A DNA stretch of 64,000 bases from Chloroflexi bacterium UBA6077 (GTDB lineage Bacteria; Chloroflexota; UBA6077): the NCBI GenBank assembly GCA_002436065.1, contig DIXP01000022.1:63643-127642 (forward strand), in the 5' to 3' direction. The notes under the pieces were generated by a model, which ran no database searches, had not been told where the DNA came from, and saw only the letters and a list, made by a program, of their open reading frames with translations. Every line of letters begins with the position of its first letter. Within the stretch, counting starts at the first letter, position 1. Shown one piece after another: positions 53,602 through 61,593 of the stretch. The position numbers and the translations under genes are program-made.

Positions 53602-54786
53602 TCACTTCGCGTTACCCCCATTAGAGGGTGCGAATCGGACCCTCAGGATGCCATCTTCAAGCTTGGCGCCCTGGGTCCGCATGCCACTCAGCGCCCTGGG
53701 CAGCACCAGGTTTCGTTTCTGGTTTCCAATCTGGAGGATCAGCTCGTCTCCCACCTGCATCAGATCGATGTCGCCCTTGCTGGCGAAGGGCAGGGACAGC
53801 AGCAGTTGGTAGCCGTCCTCGGCCTTCTCGAAGCTGTAGGTCCGGCCCTGATGGTAGACGGCGGTGGGGTCTTCGGTGCCGAACAGCCGCTCCGCCACTT
53901 CCTTCAGCAGGCTCAGTCCCACGACCTCCTGGTTCATCAGCGGTAAGTACCGAATGGGCGTGGGCGCGAAGCCCTCCTCCACCATCTTCATATACCGTGC
54001 CTGGGATGCCTTCCAGGTATCGAAGTAGCTGTCTGTTACTTCTTCTGGGATCACCCGGTTGCAGATCACCAGGTCGGTTGGGTAGCCGTACAGGTTCAGG
54101 TAGGTGAAGGTCCGCTGAGCCTCCTTCACCACCATCTTCTCGGCGTTGACTACCAACCTCACAGAGCTGAGGCTGGGATCGGCCAGCAGCTTCTGCATTC
54201 GGTCCAGTTGACGGAACAGGTCGGCCGCCGAGTCGTACACATCGTCGCCCGGCAGCGGGATTCCGACCAACGGCTTCACCACGGGTCGGGCCACCTGGAT
54301 CAACCTGCGCTGGATCGGAAAGATCTTCTCCATCCACCAGCGGGCGATCTCAGGGAAGGTGAGCAGCTCCAGGGTCTCCGCCGTGGGGGCGCAGTCCAGG
54401 ATAATTGTGTCGTACTCTCGGCTGTCGTACAGACGTACCAACTGGAGCAGACTGGCCAGCTCGCTCATCCCCGGTGGGACGGTGAGCTCCTCGGCCACTA
54501 TGCTGTCGATCCCGCGCCAGGAGAGGAGTGCCTCCAGGTATTTCTGTATCGTGCCCCAGTGGGTCTGCACCTCGTGGTAGACGTCGACCTCCTGGCCCCA
54601 GAGGTTCTCGGCTATGGAAACGGGTTCCGGCCCTAGCCGCAGGTCGAAGGAGTCGGCTAGGCTGTGGGCCGCGTCGGTGCTGAGCACTATCGTCTTGTGC
54701 CCCAACTGCGCGGAGCGCAGGGCTGTCGCCGCCGCCATGGTAGTCTTGCCGACGCCACCCTTGCCCGTGTATAGCAGGATTCGCAT
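53602..54786 (-). CDS. ArsA/Get3-type ATPase with C-terminal Hsp20-like domain
   Basis: A 394-residue deviant-Walker P-loop ATPase. The P-loop GKGGVGKTT (8-16) has the signature Lys, TDAAHSLADSF is the switch I region and DCAPTAETLELL the switch II. A helical client-binding region lies at about 120-200. The last 90 residues have PFASKGDIDLMQVGDELILQ split by a loop, then NLVLPRALSG, matching the small alpha-crystallin-like domain fused to bacterial ArsA homologues. The metal-binding cysteines of arsenite pumps are absent, so arsenic export is unlikely. It probably handles membrane-protein or tail-anchored clients. Confidence 0.85.
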   Translation of the reverse strand: MRILLYTGKGGVGKTTMAAATALRSAQLGHKTIVLSTDAAHSLADSFDLRLGPEPVSIAENLWGQEVDVYHEVQTHWGTIQKYLEALLSWRGIDSIVAEELTVPPGMSELASLLQLVRLYDSREYDTIILDCAPTAETLELLTFPEIARWWMEKIFPIQRRLIQVARPVVKPLVGIPLPGDDVYDSAADLFRQLDRMQKLLADPSLSSVRLVVNAEKMVVKEAQRTFTYLNLYGYPTDLVICNRVIPEEVTDSYFDTWKASQARYMKMVEEGFAPTPIRYLPLMNQEVVGLSLLKEVAERLFGTEDPTAVYHQGRTYSFEKAEDGYQLLLSLPFASKGDIDLMQVGDELILQIGNQKRNLVLPRALSGMRTQGAKLEDGILRVRFAPSNGGNAK

Positions 54787-54861
54787 GCTGTGCTCGCCTT
54801 CTTGGATGTAAGAGTTTCCTCAACTGTACACATTATAGCAGCCAACGGCCAGCCCATCTGC

Positions 54862-55037
54862 CGGATGTCCTCGGTCGCTAGAGCCTTCAGAGAGGTGCGC
54901 AGGCGCACCCGACCGATGAGTTGCTTCCAGAACAGCGCATCCTGTGATGCGGATCATCTACGCCATTATCGCCCATCTGAACCAGCGCTGGAGCCAGCAC
55001 GCCTCAGCTCAATCTACACAACTATCTTGACGCTACC
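54862..55037. repeat. 176-base direct repeat, copy 1 (insertion-element fragment)
   Basis: From CGGATGTCCTCGG to TTGACGCTACC this stretch matches 58263-58438 at all but three positions seen by eye. Both copies have the same sharp ends. Its right end carries the 24-base terminal repeat of the degenerate element at 57965-58438. Together with the terminator below, it fills the gene-free gap 54787-55130. Confidence 0.85.
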
Positions 55038-55072
55038 GGACGTAGTATCCACCCTACTCGCCCCGACCACAA

Positions 55073-55098
55073 AGCCCGCCGGAAATCTCCGGCGGGCT
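55073..55098 (-). terminator. Terminator below truncated MFS gene
   Basis: AGCCCGCCGGA and its exact complement form an 11-base stem with a 4-base loop, 32 bases past the stop at 55131. The T-run on either strand is weak (TTT on the minus strand, CTTCTGTT on the plus strand). Confidence 0.65.
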
Positions 55099-55130
55099 CT
55101 TCTGTTCCCCTCCTCGATGCCATCGCTGGC

Positions 55131-55513
55131 TCAGGCCTTGTTCACCTGCTCGGTTGGCTTCTGAGTCGTGCTGCGTGGGATCAGGATCGCGCAGGCAATC
55201 ACTCCCACCATGATCATGCCTGCGGCCAGAGTCGAGGCGGCACCGAAGCCGGATCGGTCCACGATCAACCCCAGGATGAAGGGTCCAAATACTGTTCCCA
55301 GGTCACAGGTGAAACGGTACATCCCCATTCCTCGGCCTAGCGAACGGTCAGGCACGAGGTCGGCTATCAGGGCGGAGAGCATGTTGTTGGCTACGATCGC
55401 CATGGAGATTAGGAAGGTGCTTATCGTGAAGATCCATATGCTCTCGCCGGTGAGCAGGTAGAGATTGCCGGCGACGCCCAGGAGCAGCAATGGCATGACC
55501 TTCTTAATCGAGT
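55131..55513 (-). pseudogene. C-terminal fragment of an MFS transporter
   Basis: About 125 codons with four hydrophobic segments and the MFS cytoplasmic-loop signature DLVPDRSLGRGMGMYRF. Only the last third of a normal 400-residue transporter is present. The frame begins with IKKVMPLLLLG and is closed by an in-frame TAA just upstream, with no signal for a proper start. It is probably a remnant left by the rearrangement that also placed the 176-base repeat next to it. The 55514-55840 gap before the next gene has no coding frame. Confidence 0.75.
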
Positions 55514-55671
55514 GAGGTTATACGAGTTGGGATGTCCGGCGCGTATGGTCTTATGGTGTGGATAGCCGCGCACTGTAGCACTCCTGCACTTCTGATGCAA
55601 AGGTGAGAGCTACCGATCTTCCCGGCCGGAGAAGGGAAAAAGCCATCTCTGGTGCCTCCGGATCCCTGGCC

Positions 55672-55713
55672 CTCCCTGAGGCCTGGGAAGTTCTGCCGCC
55701 AGGCCTCAGGGAG
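55672..55713. repeat. 15-base perfect inverted repeat
   Basis: CTCCCTGAGGCCTGG and its exact complement are separated by 12 bases, about 130 bases below the small aconitase X subunit gene. It could terminate that operon or be part of a mobile relic; no T-run follows. Confidence 0.6.
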
Positions 55714-55840
55714 AAGCCAGAACTGAAGTCATAGCCATCCAACGCCTCTGCAGATGTGCCTCGCTCTGAGCTCATTCGGGTAAGTGGCATGAGTTGGCCG
55801 GTGGAGACGGCTATCGAGGAATGCAAGCCGCAGCGACCGT

Positions 55841-56266
55841 TCAGTTCTCCGCGGCCACCCGTTCGACGGTTCCGTCGGAGCGGATGGTCACTCGGTCCCC
55901 TGTCCGAAGCCGCTGGAAGTCCATCTCGTTCAGGGCAATCACCGGCACAACTCTGTCATACAGCTCGCTTGCCACCACTGCTCCCAGTGCCAGCATCGGG
56001 TCGACACAAGAAGCGACGATGGCAGCGGGCGCCGTTCCTACCCGTATGGTCTCAAGCAGCACTGTGCTGGCGGTAGTCGAGCCTCGTGAATAGGGTAGCA
56101 CCAGCACTTGCCCCGTGACTTTCTGCCCCGATAGCTCGTGACGCCGGTCTATGATCTCCCCAGACGCCGGATCCAAACCGCCCCAGAAACTGAGTGGTTC
56201 CCTCGTCACGAGAGCGGATCCTGATGCATTTCCCTCTACCATCGGAGTACCTGTCATTAGTTCCAT
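55841..56266 (-). CDS. Aconitase X swivel (small) subunit, DUF126
   Basis: A 141-residue swivelling beta/alpha domain of the split aconitase X type. Typical elements are SFWGGLDPASGEIID at the start, GQVLVLPYSRGSTTASTVLLE with the conserved substrate-binding Ser, and APAAIVASCVDPMLALGAVVASEL. The ATG at 56266 has AAGGAGGAATC upstream and lies inside the end of the large-subunit gene (10-base overlap), so the two are translated together. It closes over the active site of the catalytic subunit. Known split enzymes are cis-3-hydroxy-L-proline dehydratase in bacteria and mevalonate-5-phosphate dehydratase in archaea. Confidence 0.9.
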   Translation of the reverse strand: MELMTGTPMVEGNASGSALVTREPLSFWGGLDPASGEIIDRRHELSGQKVTGQVLVLPYSRGSTTASTVLLETIRVGTAPAAIVASCVDPMLALGAVVASELYDRVVPVIALNEMDFQRLRTGDRVTIRSDGTVERVAAEN

Positions 56267-57519
56267 AGTGATTCCTCCTTGCAGACCTGCCCCAATACTG
56301 CAGATTCGACACAGTCCTCCAGGCTCCCGAAGGCTACCCGCCTCTTCAGGACACCTGGACCATAGTACGCGCACTTTCCAGAGCTGGTCATCACGACACG
56401 GTCTTCGGCTCGGAGCATAGGTGATAGGAGGATGCAAGCATCTGCCACGACCTTCACGCCGAATCGTTCCAACTCCGGCCAGAAGAGGCTAGCTTTCACC
56501 GCGTCTCGTACTGAACGGCTGGACATCACCACCAGGCGTGTTCCGGGATGGCGATCTCTGCCTTTCACTAATCGACCAAGCTTTGTGAACTCTTCTTTTG
56601 AGAAATGGGGGCATCCCAGCACCACGACGTCGATATCGCCCTGCGAGCAGGTGGACATCTGTCTCCGATACTCCCTGAGCGTGGTCAGGTCCACCTGCAC
56701 CACATCTTCCGGCTGTTGTCCCTGGAAGGCTGCCTCCAGTGTGGGGGCTTCGGGTGTTGTCCCTACGGCATGGAAGAGAGCCACACGGCCCGAAGATGCC
56801 GCGGCGGCGCCGAGAGCCTTCAACTGGTCCTCGGTAACCCCTGTTGGCAATCCGTCCAGGACGGGTATCCTCTGCCCTGCCGTCTTGCCCAGATAGAAGC
56901 CGAGCACCGGATAGAAGGAGTCGTCTTGCAGGAGCGCAGCCGGCAGAGCTGTTAGCCTGAAGAGGATCTGGCCTCGCCGATTCTCGCTGAGATGCAGCCC
57001 ACTCCTGGGAGCTCTTCCCGTGAGGGCCATGCACAGGTCCACGTAGTCACCGTACCGATTGGTTCGAGCTCCCAGCACCGAGTTCGCGAAGACTATAGCG
57101 TTGGATTCGGACCACCCGACCTGCTCGCCCCTGGCCGGTCGGATCCCCGATTGATAGGGGGCGCAGGTCCAGGTTGGCAGGCAGCCCATCCCGACATAGG
57201 CGCGCATGATCCTCAGCCCCTTTTCAGCAAACTCCTCGGACACGGAGAGGTTGCGCCACCCCTCTTCGTCCATGGGACCAGCGTTCAATGAGGTTGGTAC
57301 CACGACGCGAGCGCCCAGCCGGGCGAAGGTTTCCGCGAAATCCAGGCTAGACTCTCCCAGGTAGACAGCTCCGTCGATATGGACCCTGGTAATGTCCATC
57401 AACTCCTCGGCGCCCTCGATCTCGGCCGTCTTCACCAGAATGGACATAGCCATCCGGGTTGCCTCACCTCGCTTTCCCTCAAGCATCTCTCGGTCTACTC
57501 TGCTCAGCTTCAGCGCCAT
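56257..57519 (-). CDS. Aconitase X catalytic (large) subunit, DUF521
   Basis: A 420-residue iron-sulfur dehydratase subunit. The N-terminal LSRVDREMLEGKRGEATRMA and the HIDGAVYLGESSLDFAE segment are family hallmarks; cluster or active-site cysteines are expected among C113 and C119 in MGCLPTWTCAPYQ, C303 in LGCPHFS and later DACILL. The ATG at 57519 has GAGGAAGGATC before it and gives the standard length. It is the first gene after a complete T-box leader, so expression should depend on the charging of a tRNA. That favours an amino-acid-related substrate over mevalonate phosphate, an inference. Confidence 0.9.
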   Translation of the reverse strand: MALKLSRVDREMLEGKRGEATRMAMSILVKTAEIEGAEELMDITRVHIDGAVYLGESSLDFAETFARLGARVVVPTSLNAGPMDEEGWRNLSVSEEFAEKGLRIMRAYVGMGCLPTWTCAPYQSGIRPARGEQVGWSESNAIVFANSVLGARTNRYGDYVDLCMALTGRAPRSGLHLSENRRGQILFRLTALPAALLQDDSFYPVLGFYLGKTAGQRIPVLDGLPTGVTEDQLKALGAAAASSGRVALFHAVGTTPEAPTLEAAFQGQQPEDVVQVDLTTLREYRRQMSTCSQGDIDVVVLGCPHFSKEEFTKLGRLVKGRDRHPGTRLVVMSSRSVRDAVKASLFWPELERFGVKVVADACILLSPMLRAEDRVVMTSSGKCAYYGPGVLKRRVAFGSLEDCVESAVLGQVCKEESLWN

Positions 57520-57617
57520 GATCCTTCCTCGTCTGCCATCTGAGTTCTCGTACTGCTCGCGTGACCCTCGGCCTTTTCGTACGGTGTTCGAGTCGCGTTC
57601 CTCCGGCAATCCGGGCA

Positions 57618-57917
57618 AACAAAAATCCCGTCCCTGCAAGGGACGGGATTGATGATTTGCTATCCCGCGGTACCACCCAAATTAGCGCAACCGCTCGCTC
57701 GTCGAGGTACGTGTTCATACCCCCGTCACAGTTAACGGCTGACGAATCCGGCCAAGCCTACTGGAGCGAGTGGACTCACTCTTTTGGTTGGCAGCTCAGG
57801 AAGGATTTTCGGCGGGGACTCCACATCCGGTCACACCAAACCCGGACTCTCTGAGTGTCGCCCCTATCCGCCTACTCGTTTCCGTCGAAGCCTTTAGGCA
57901 TATGAGCAATACAACCG
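57618..57917 (-). promoter_or_regulatory. T-box leader (tRNA-sensing riboswitch) of aconitase X operon
   Basis: On the minus strand the T-box sequence GGGTGGTACCGCGG (57665-57678) is followed by a 12-base-stem terminator (57624-57650) and TTTTTGTTT. Upstream is a full stem I: basal pairs GGTTG/CAACC and GCTC/GAGC, a GA (K-turn) motif, AGTA (57873-57876), AGAGAG, GGTGTGACCGG, and a specifier loop GAAAATCC (57803-57810). The specifier is AUC (Ile) or AAU (Asn) depending on register; the UGGU acceptor pairing implies discriminator A, which fits tRNA-Ile better than tRNA-Asn. The first gene downstream is the aconitase X large subunit, about 100 bases away. Confidence 0.92.
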
Positions 57918-57923
57918 CGCCAT

Positions 57924-57951
57924 AATATACGCTCTTCTCCAGTACCGTCAA
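57924..57951 (-). promoter_or_regulatory. Sigma70-type promoter of the T-box transcript
   Basis: TTGACG (57946-57951), 16 bases, TATATT (57924-57929) on the minus strand, ending seven bases before the expected 5' end of the T-box RNA. The left end of the degenerate insertion element lies only 13 bases upstream of the -35 box. Confidence 0.75.
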
Positions 57952-57964
57952 CAACAACGGACCT

Positions 57965-58438
57965 GGTAGCGTAGCATAGGTTGTGTAGTTTTCTTGGAAG
58001 GGGAGGGCGTATTCTCCAGCAGGTTCGGGAAAACCAGAGAGGAGAATACGCCCATGGCCAAGATGCTAGCCCTGACCGAAAGGCCTATCGCCCAGCGGTT
58101 CGGAGAAGTCAAGGACGAGGAGGCGACCTGGGGGGACATTAGCGAGGAGGGGTGCCTTCTGGCGAAGAGGATCATCAAGGGTAGCCTGGAGGAGGGGCTC
58201 TCGATGAGGCTGGGGGTTACTAGATCTGTTAATGACGAGAGTGAGGAAGAAGCTGTCTCCATCGGATGTCCTCGGTCGCTAGAGCCTTCAGAGAGGTACG
58301 CAGACGCACCCGACCGATGAGTTGCTTCCAGAACAGCGCATCCTGTGATGCGGATCATCTACGCCATTATCACCCATCTGAACCAGCGCTGGAGCCAGCA
58401 CGCCTCAGCTCAATCTACACAACTATCTTGACGCTACC
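57965..58438 (+). mobile_element. Internally deleted insertion element with terminal inverted repeats
   Basis: The left end GGTAGCGT...TTGTGTAG (24 bases from 57965) is an imperfect inverted copy of the right end CTACACAA...ACGCTACC (to 58438), identical at the outer and inner eight bases. The 474-base interior holds the start of a transposase-like frame and then the 176-base segment shared with 54862-55037. No full transposase is present. The eight bases flanking each end (ACGGACCT and TGCGAGCC) do not match, so a target duplication is not visible. The element family could not be named with confidence. Confidence 0.7.
58054..58320 (+). pseudogene. Transposase-like N-terminal fragment
   Basis: The frame starts at the ATG at 58054 and codes about 55 residues, MAKMLALTERPIAQRFGEVK onward to EEGLSMRLGVTRS, that look like a genuine protein start. 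It then runs on through the 176-base segment to a stop at 58320. A 13-base perfect inverted repeat (58005-58017 and 58041-58053) ends exactly at the start codon and can hide the ribosome site, a known device in insertion elements to stop translation from outside transcripts. The family is not recognised. Confidence 0.5.
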
Positions 58439-58525
58439 TGCGAGCCATGCCCCTATCGTTGGTTTGCGGCTTGCTGATATCAATTAGCTGAAGGCTGAAA
58501 GCTGACTGCTGTAGAGTAGAAAGGG

Positions 58526-59551
58526 ATGACCATGCAGACCATGACCAAGATAGAGAGAGTACAGGCGGCTCTCAAGGGCAGGGAGGTGGACAAGGTTCCG
58601 ATGAGCTTCTGGCGCCACTTCTACTCGCAGGAAAGGGATGCGGGACTGCTATCGGAAGCCTTGCTCGCCTTCCAGCGGGAGTACCAGTGGGACTTCGTGA
58701 AGGTGAACCCCAGGGGTTCCTACCACGTGGAGGATTGGGGCAACCGCTACAGCTACTCTGACGACCCCCACGTGGCGCCCACCCTACTCAGCCATGTGGT
58801 GCACTCCAGGGGGGATTGGGCCAGGATCCAGCCGCTCGATATCTGGCGCTCCGAGGCGTTGAAGCAGCAGTTGGTGGTGCTTGAGTTGGTAAAGGAGGGG
58901 CTGCAGGAGGAGAACGTCTACTTCCTCCAGACCATCTTCTCGCCCCTTGCCATCGCCTTCAAGCTGGCAGGCAGCTCGAAGGAGCGCCTCCAGGAGGCGA
59001 TGCGCAGCGAGGCGAAGGAGCTGCAGGGCGCCTTAGAGGCGATCACCGAGAGCTACGCGAACTACGCCACCGCCTCCCTGGACGTGGGGGCCAGCGGCAT
59101 CTTCTTCGCCACCACGAAGATGGCCTCGAGCGATATGATGACCTGGGAGCAGTACGCTCAGTTCGGCACGCCATACGACCTGCGGGTGCTCGCGGCGGTG
59201 CAATCCAGGCCGGGTTTCAACCTGCTGCACATGTGTGGTGGGCACATCTTCTTCGACCAACTGATGGGCTATCCAGTGGATGCTATCAGTTGGGACGTCA
59301 CGCTGCCGGGCAACCTGAGCCTCAGGGAGGGCAGGGAGAGGTCCGGCAAGATGGTGGTAGGTGGCCTGGACAGCATGGTGACCTTCAAAGCAGGCAGGAC
59401 CGAGGACATCGACCGTGAGGTGACTAGGGCGCTGCGAGAGACGGGCGGCCGGGGCTGTGCCATCGCGCCGGGCTGCACCTTCCCCACCACGGTTAAGAGC
59501 GAGCTGCTGGAGGCGGCCCTTGCCGCCCGGGAGCGCTTCAGCAGCAGCTAA
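58526..59551 (+). CDS. URO-D superfamily protein, corrinoid methyltransferase-like
   Basis: A 341-residue TIM-barrel protein of the uroporphyrinogen decarboxylase superfamily. It has a zinc-site pattern H235-M-C237 and C317 (APGCTFPT), as in methylcobamide:thiol methyltransferases such as MtaA. N-terminal KIERVQAALKGREVDKVPMS is typical of the non-HemE branch; the paired arginines of HemE near the N terminus are not evident. Methyl transfer from a corrinoid or related C1 chemistry is possible, but no corrinoid protein gene is adjacent. A site AGAAAGGG lies before the ATGs at 58526 and 58532. Confidence 0.8.
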   Translation: MTMQTMTKIERVQAALKGREVDKVPMSFWRHFYSQERDAGLLSEALLAFQREYQWDFVKVNPRGSYHVEDWGNRYSYSDDPHVAPTLLSHVVHSRGDWARIQPLDIWRSEALKQQLVVLELVKEGLQEENVYFLQTIFSPLAIAFKLAGSSKERLQEAMRSEAKELQGALEAITESYANYATASLDVGASGIFFATTKMASSDMMTWEQYAQFGTPYDLRVLAAVQSRPGFNLLHMCGGHIFFDQLMGYPVDAISWDVTLPGNLSLREGRERSGKMVVGGLDSMVTFKAGRTEDIDREVTRALRETGGRGCAIAPGCTFPTTVKSELLEAALAARERFSSS

Positions 59552-59726
59552 TTGCCGGCAGGTAGCCGTCAACAGTCAACATGGAGCCGCCAGCCATAAG
59601 GCCGGGGCTCGTATCTGTTTGCCTCTTGGCCCGCATGTGTTACGATTCCTACCTGTGGTCCGCTCTGAGATTCCACCGTCGTCTCGATAAGAGGCTGAAA
59701 GCTGGCTGCTGAACCGGAGGTTTATA

Positions 59727-60644
59727 TTGGATCTTGCCCTTCTCGCGGCCACGATTGATGGCTACCTGCATCTGGACTGGGCGAAACTCGTCTCCATGGC
59801 GTTCGTCCTCATCGTCACGCTGGTTGCCCTTAGGCTCCTCAGGATGGCGGTACACGGCGTTGCGCGGACCATCCTGGATCGAGACAAGGAGCCAGACAGG
59901 GAGGTCGCTCAGAAGGCTAAGACCCTCTCCCAGGTGGTGGAGACTACCGGCAGGATCGTCGTCTTCACCCTCGCTGCTCTCACACTGCTCTCCCTGGCCG
60001 GACAGGACATCACTCCCCTCCTGGCGAGCGCCGGCATCGCCGGTGTAGCCATCGGCTTCGGGGCGCAGAACGTGATCAAGGACTGGCTCGGTGGCTTCTT
60101 CATCCTGTTCGAGAACCAGTACTCTGTGGACGACGTCATCAAGGTGGGCAGCTACTCCGGTCTCGTGGAGAAGATGGACCTGAGGCGAACCGTGCTGCGC
60201 GCCGCGGACGGCTCAGTGGTGGTGATACCCAACGGCGAGATTCGGGTGGTGACCAACCTGACCAAGGAGTGGTCGAGGGTGGTGATGGACGTGAATGTGG
60301 GCTACGAGGCGGACATAGACCACGCTATGGAGGTCCTCGCTCGGGCAGGCGCGGAGCTAGCCCAGGAGGATGAGTTCGCTAAGCTGATCATAGATAGCCC
60401 CGAGGTGCTGGGGGTGGAGGCATTGGGGGAGTACCACGTTACCCTCCGAATGCTGGTGAAGACCCAGCCGCTGCAGCAGTGGAGTGTGGCTCGGGCACTG
60501 CGCGCCAGGATCAAGAAGGCATTCGACCGGGAGGGCATACCCGTACCATATCCCCACCAGGTTACGATCACCAGGATCCAGCCAATGGAGACCACGGAGG
60601 AACGACTCGCTTCCTTTGGGGGTCAGCGGGTGAGGTCGGAGTAG
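59727..60644 (+). CDS. MscS-type mechanosensitive ion channel
   Basis: A 305-residue membrane protein. Three hydrophobic helices precede the pore helix region LLASAGIAGVAIGFGAQNVIKDW, the MscS pore signature rich in Gly and Ala, followed by the beta domain (VDDVIKVGSYSGLVEKMDL, VVVIPNGEI) and a C-terminal alpha/beta domain. It releases solutes on hypo-osmotic shock. The TTG start has GGAGG upstream. Its 3' end overlaps the convergent deacetylase gene by 22 bases. Confidence 0.93.
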   Translation: MDLALLAATIDGYLHLDWAKLVSMAFVLIVTLVALRLLRMAVHGVARTILDRDKEPDREVAQKAKTLSQVVETTGRIVVFTLAALTLLSLAGQDITPLLASAGIAGVAIGFGAQNVIKDWLGGFFILFENQYSVDDVIKVGSYSGLVEKMDLRRTVLRAADGSVVVIPNGEIRVVTNLTKEWSRVVMDVNVGYEADIDHAMEVLARAGAELAQEDEFAKLIIDSPEVLGVEALGEYHVTLRMLVKTQPLQQWSVARALRARIKKAFDREGIPVPYPHQVTITRIQPMETTEERLASFGGQRVRSE

Positions 60645-61513
60645 CGGACGAGGTGGATATCTCGCTCGTTCAGGATCTCGCGGCTGACTGGGTCCGTGAG
60701 GGCCCTGAGTTCCGAATCTCGACCCGACGAGTAGGAGGTCTCCCTCTTCAGGGCGTCGTCAGGGTAGCCTGGATGGCACATCAGCTCTGTCGCTCCCTCG
60801 GGCAGGGACCGGAGCGCCCTGTGGAGGGCGGTGGGGCCGAAAGCCATCCCCAGTAGGATGCCTCGGAAATGGCTCGGGGTAGCCAGTCCGGCTCGCCGAG
60901 CCTTCGCCTGGAGCATCCGGCCCAGCAGGCTCAGCACTATGCCCTTCAGATACCTGCCCCTGACCGTTTCCCTTTCCCCTTCCCGGGTTCCCCGAAGCAG
61001 CATCCCCGCCTGCCCAACCCCATCGGCAAGCCCCAGCTCGATAGTGGAGCGGACCCCACCGATCCCGTGGCGAAGGGCGAGGCTGATGGCTGTGGGCTGG
61101 AGGGCGGGATGGGTGTGGAGGTGGTGGTGGGAATCCAGGTGGGTGGGGACGATCCCTGCCGCCAGCGACTTCTCAACCTGCGCACCTAGCTCGGCCTCGA
61201 CCTGCTGGAGGTCCAGCCTTCCCAGGGTCAGCTGGCGCAAAGCTACACCCATGCGGAGAAAGCGCCCGTCCTCGCTCACAAGTGTGGAGACCTCGGAGGT
61301 GGGTAGAAGTGGCACGCCGGCGGTGAGATTCAGGTGGATGCCCACACCCAGGTCGGGGTTCTCACTGGAGAGCGCGATGGCCTGCTCGAAGGCAGGCATG
61401 TTAGCCATCAGAGTGGTGCTGGTGAGAATGCCCTGCCGATGGGCCTCGACGATACCGCGATTCACCCCTTCGCTTATGCCGAAGTCGTCGGCGTTGACGA
61501 TTAGCTGCTTCAA
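60623..61513 (-). CDS. ChbG/YdjC-family carbohydrate deacetylase
   Basis: A 296-residue metal-dependent deacetylase. LIVNADDFGISEGVNRGI carries the metal-binding Asp, GIHLNLTAG and HLDSHHHLHTHP carry the ligand histidines, and TELMCHPGYPD ends the active site. The family removes acetyl groups from chitin oligosaccharides or glycolipid N-acetyl sugars (HpnK in hopanoids). The TTG at 61513 with AAGGAGGGAC upstream is preferred. It is divergent from a methyltransferase-glycosyltransferase pair, which suggests a glycolipid substrate. Confidence 0.87.
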   Translation of the reverse strand: MKQLIVNADDFGISEGVNRGIVEAHRQGILTSTTLMANMPAFEQAIALSSENPDLGVGIHLNLTAGVPLLPTSEVSTLVSEDGRFLRMGVALRQLTLGRLDLQQVEAELGAQVEKSLAAGIVPTHLDSHHHLHTHPALQPTAISLALRHGIGGVRSTIELGLADGVGQAGMLLRGTREGERETVRGRYLKGIVLSLLGRMLQAKARRAGLATPSHFRGILLGMAFGPTALHRALRSLPEGATELMCHPGYPDDALKRETSYSSGRDSELRALTDPVSREILNERDIHLVRYSDLTR

Positions 61514-61593
61514 CTTGTCCCTCCTTGGCGCTGATAGTATACTCTCGACACGCTCCAACGCTATCCACTCATCGGAAGGGGCACCGCTCCAGC

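Noticed and set aside
53602..54786. Arsenite efflux ATPase
   Set aside because: The protein has a single ATPase half, no metal-binding cysteine cluster and an Hsp20-like tail; no ars genes are adjacent.
57957..58446. Target-site duplication around the insertion relic
   Set aside because: The eight bases on each side (ACGGACCT and TGCGAGCC) differ, so no duplication can be claimed.
58526..59551. HemE uroporphyrinogen decarboxylase of heme synthesis
   Set aside because: It has zinc-site residues of the methyltransferase branch and no other heme genes nearby.
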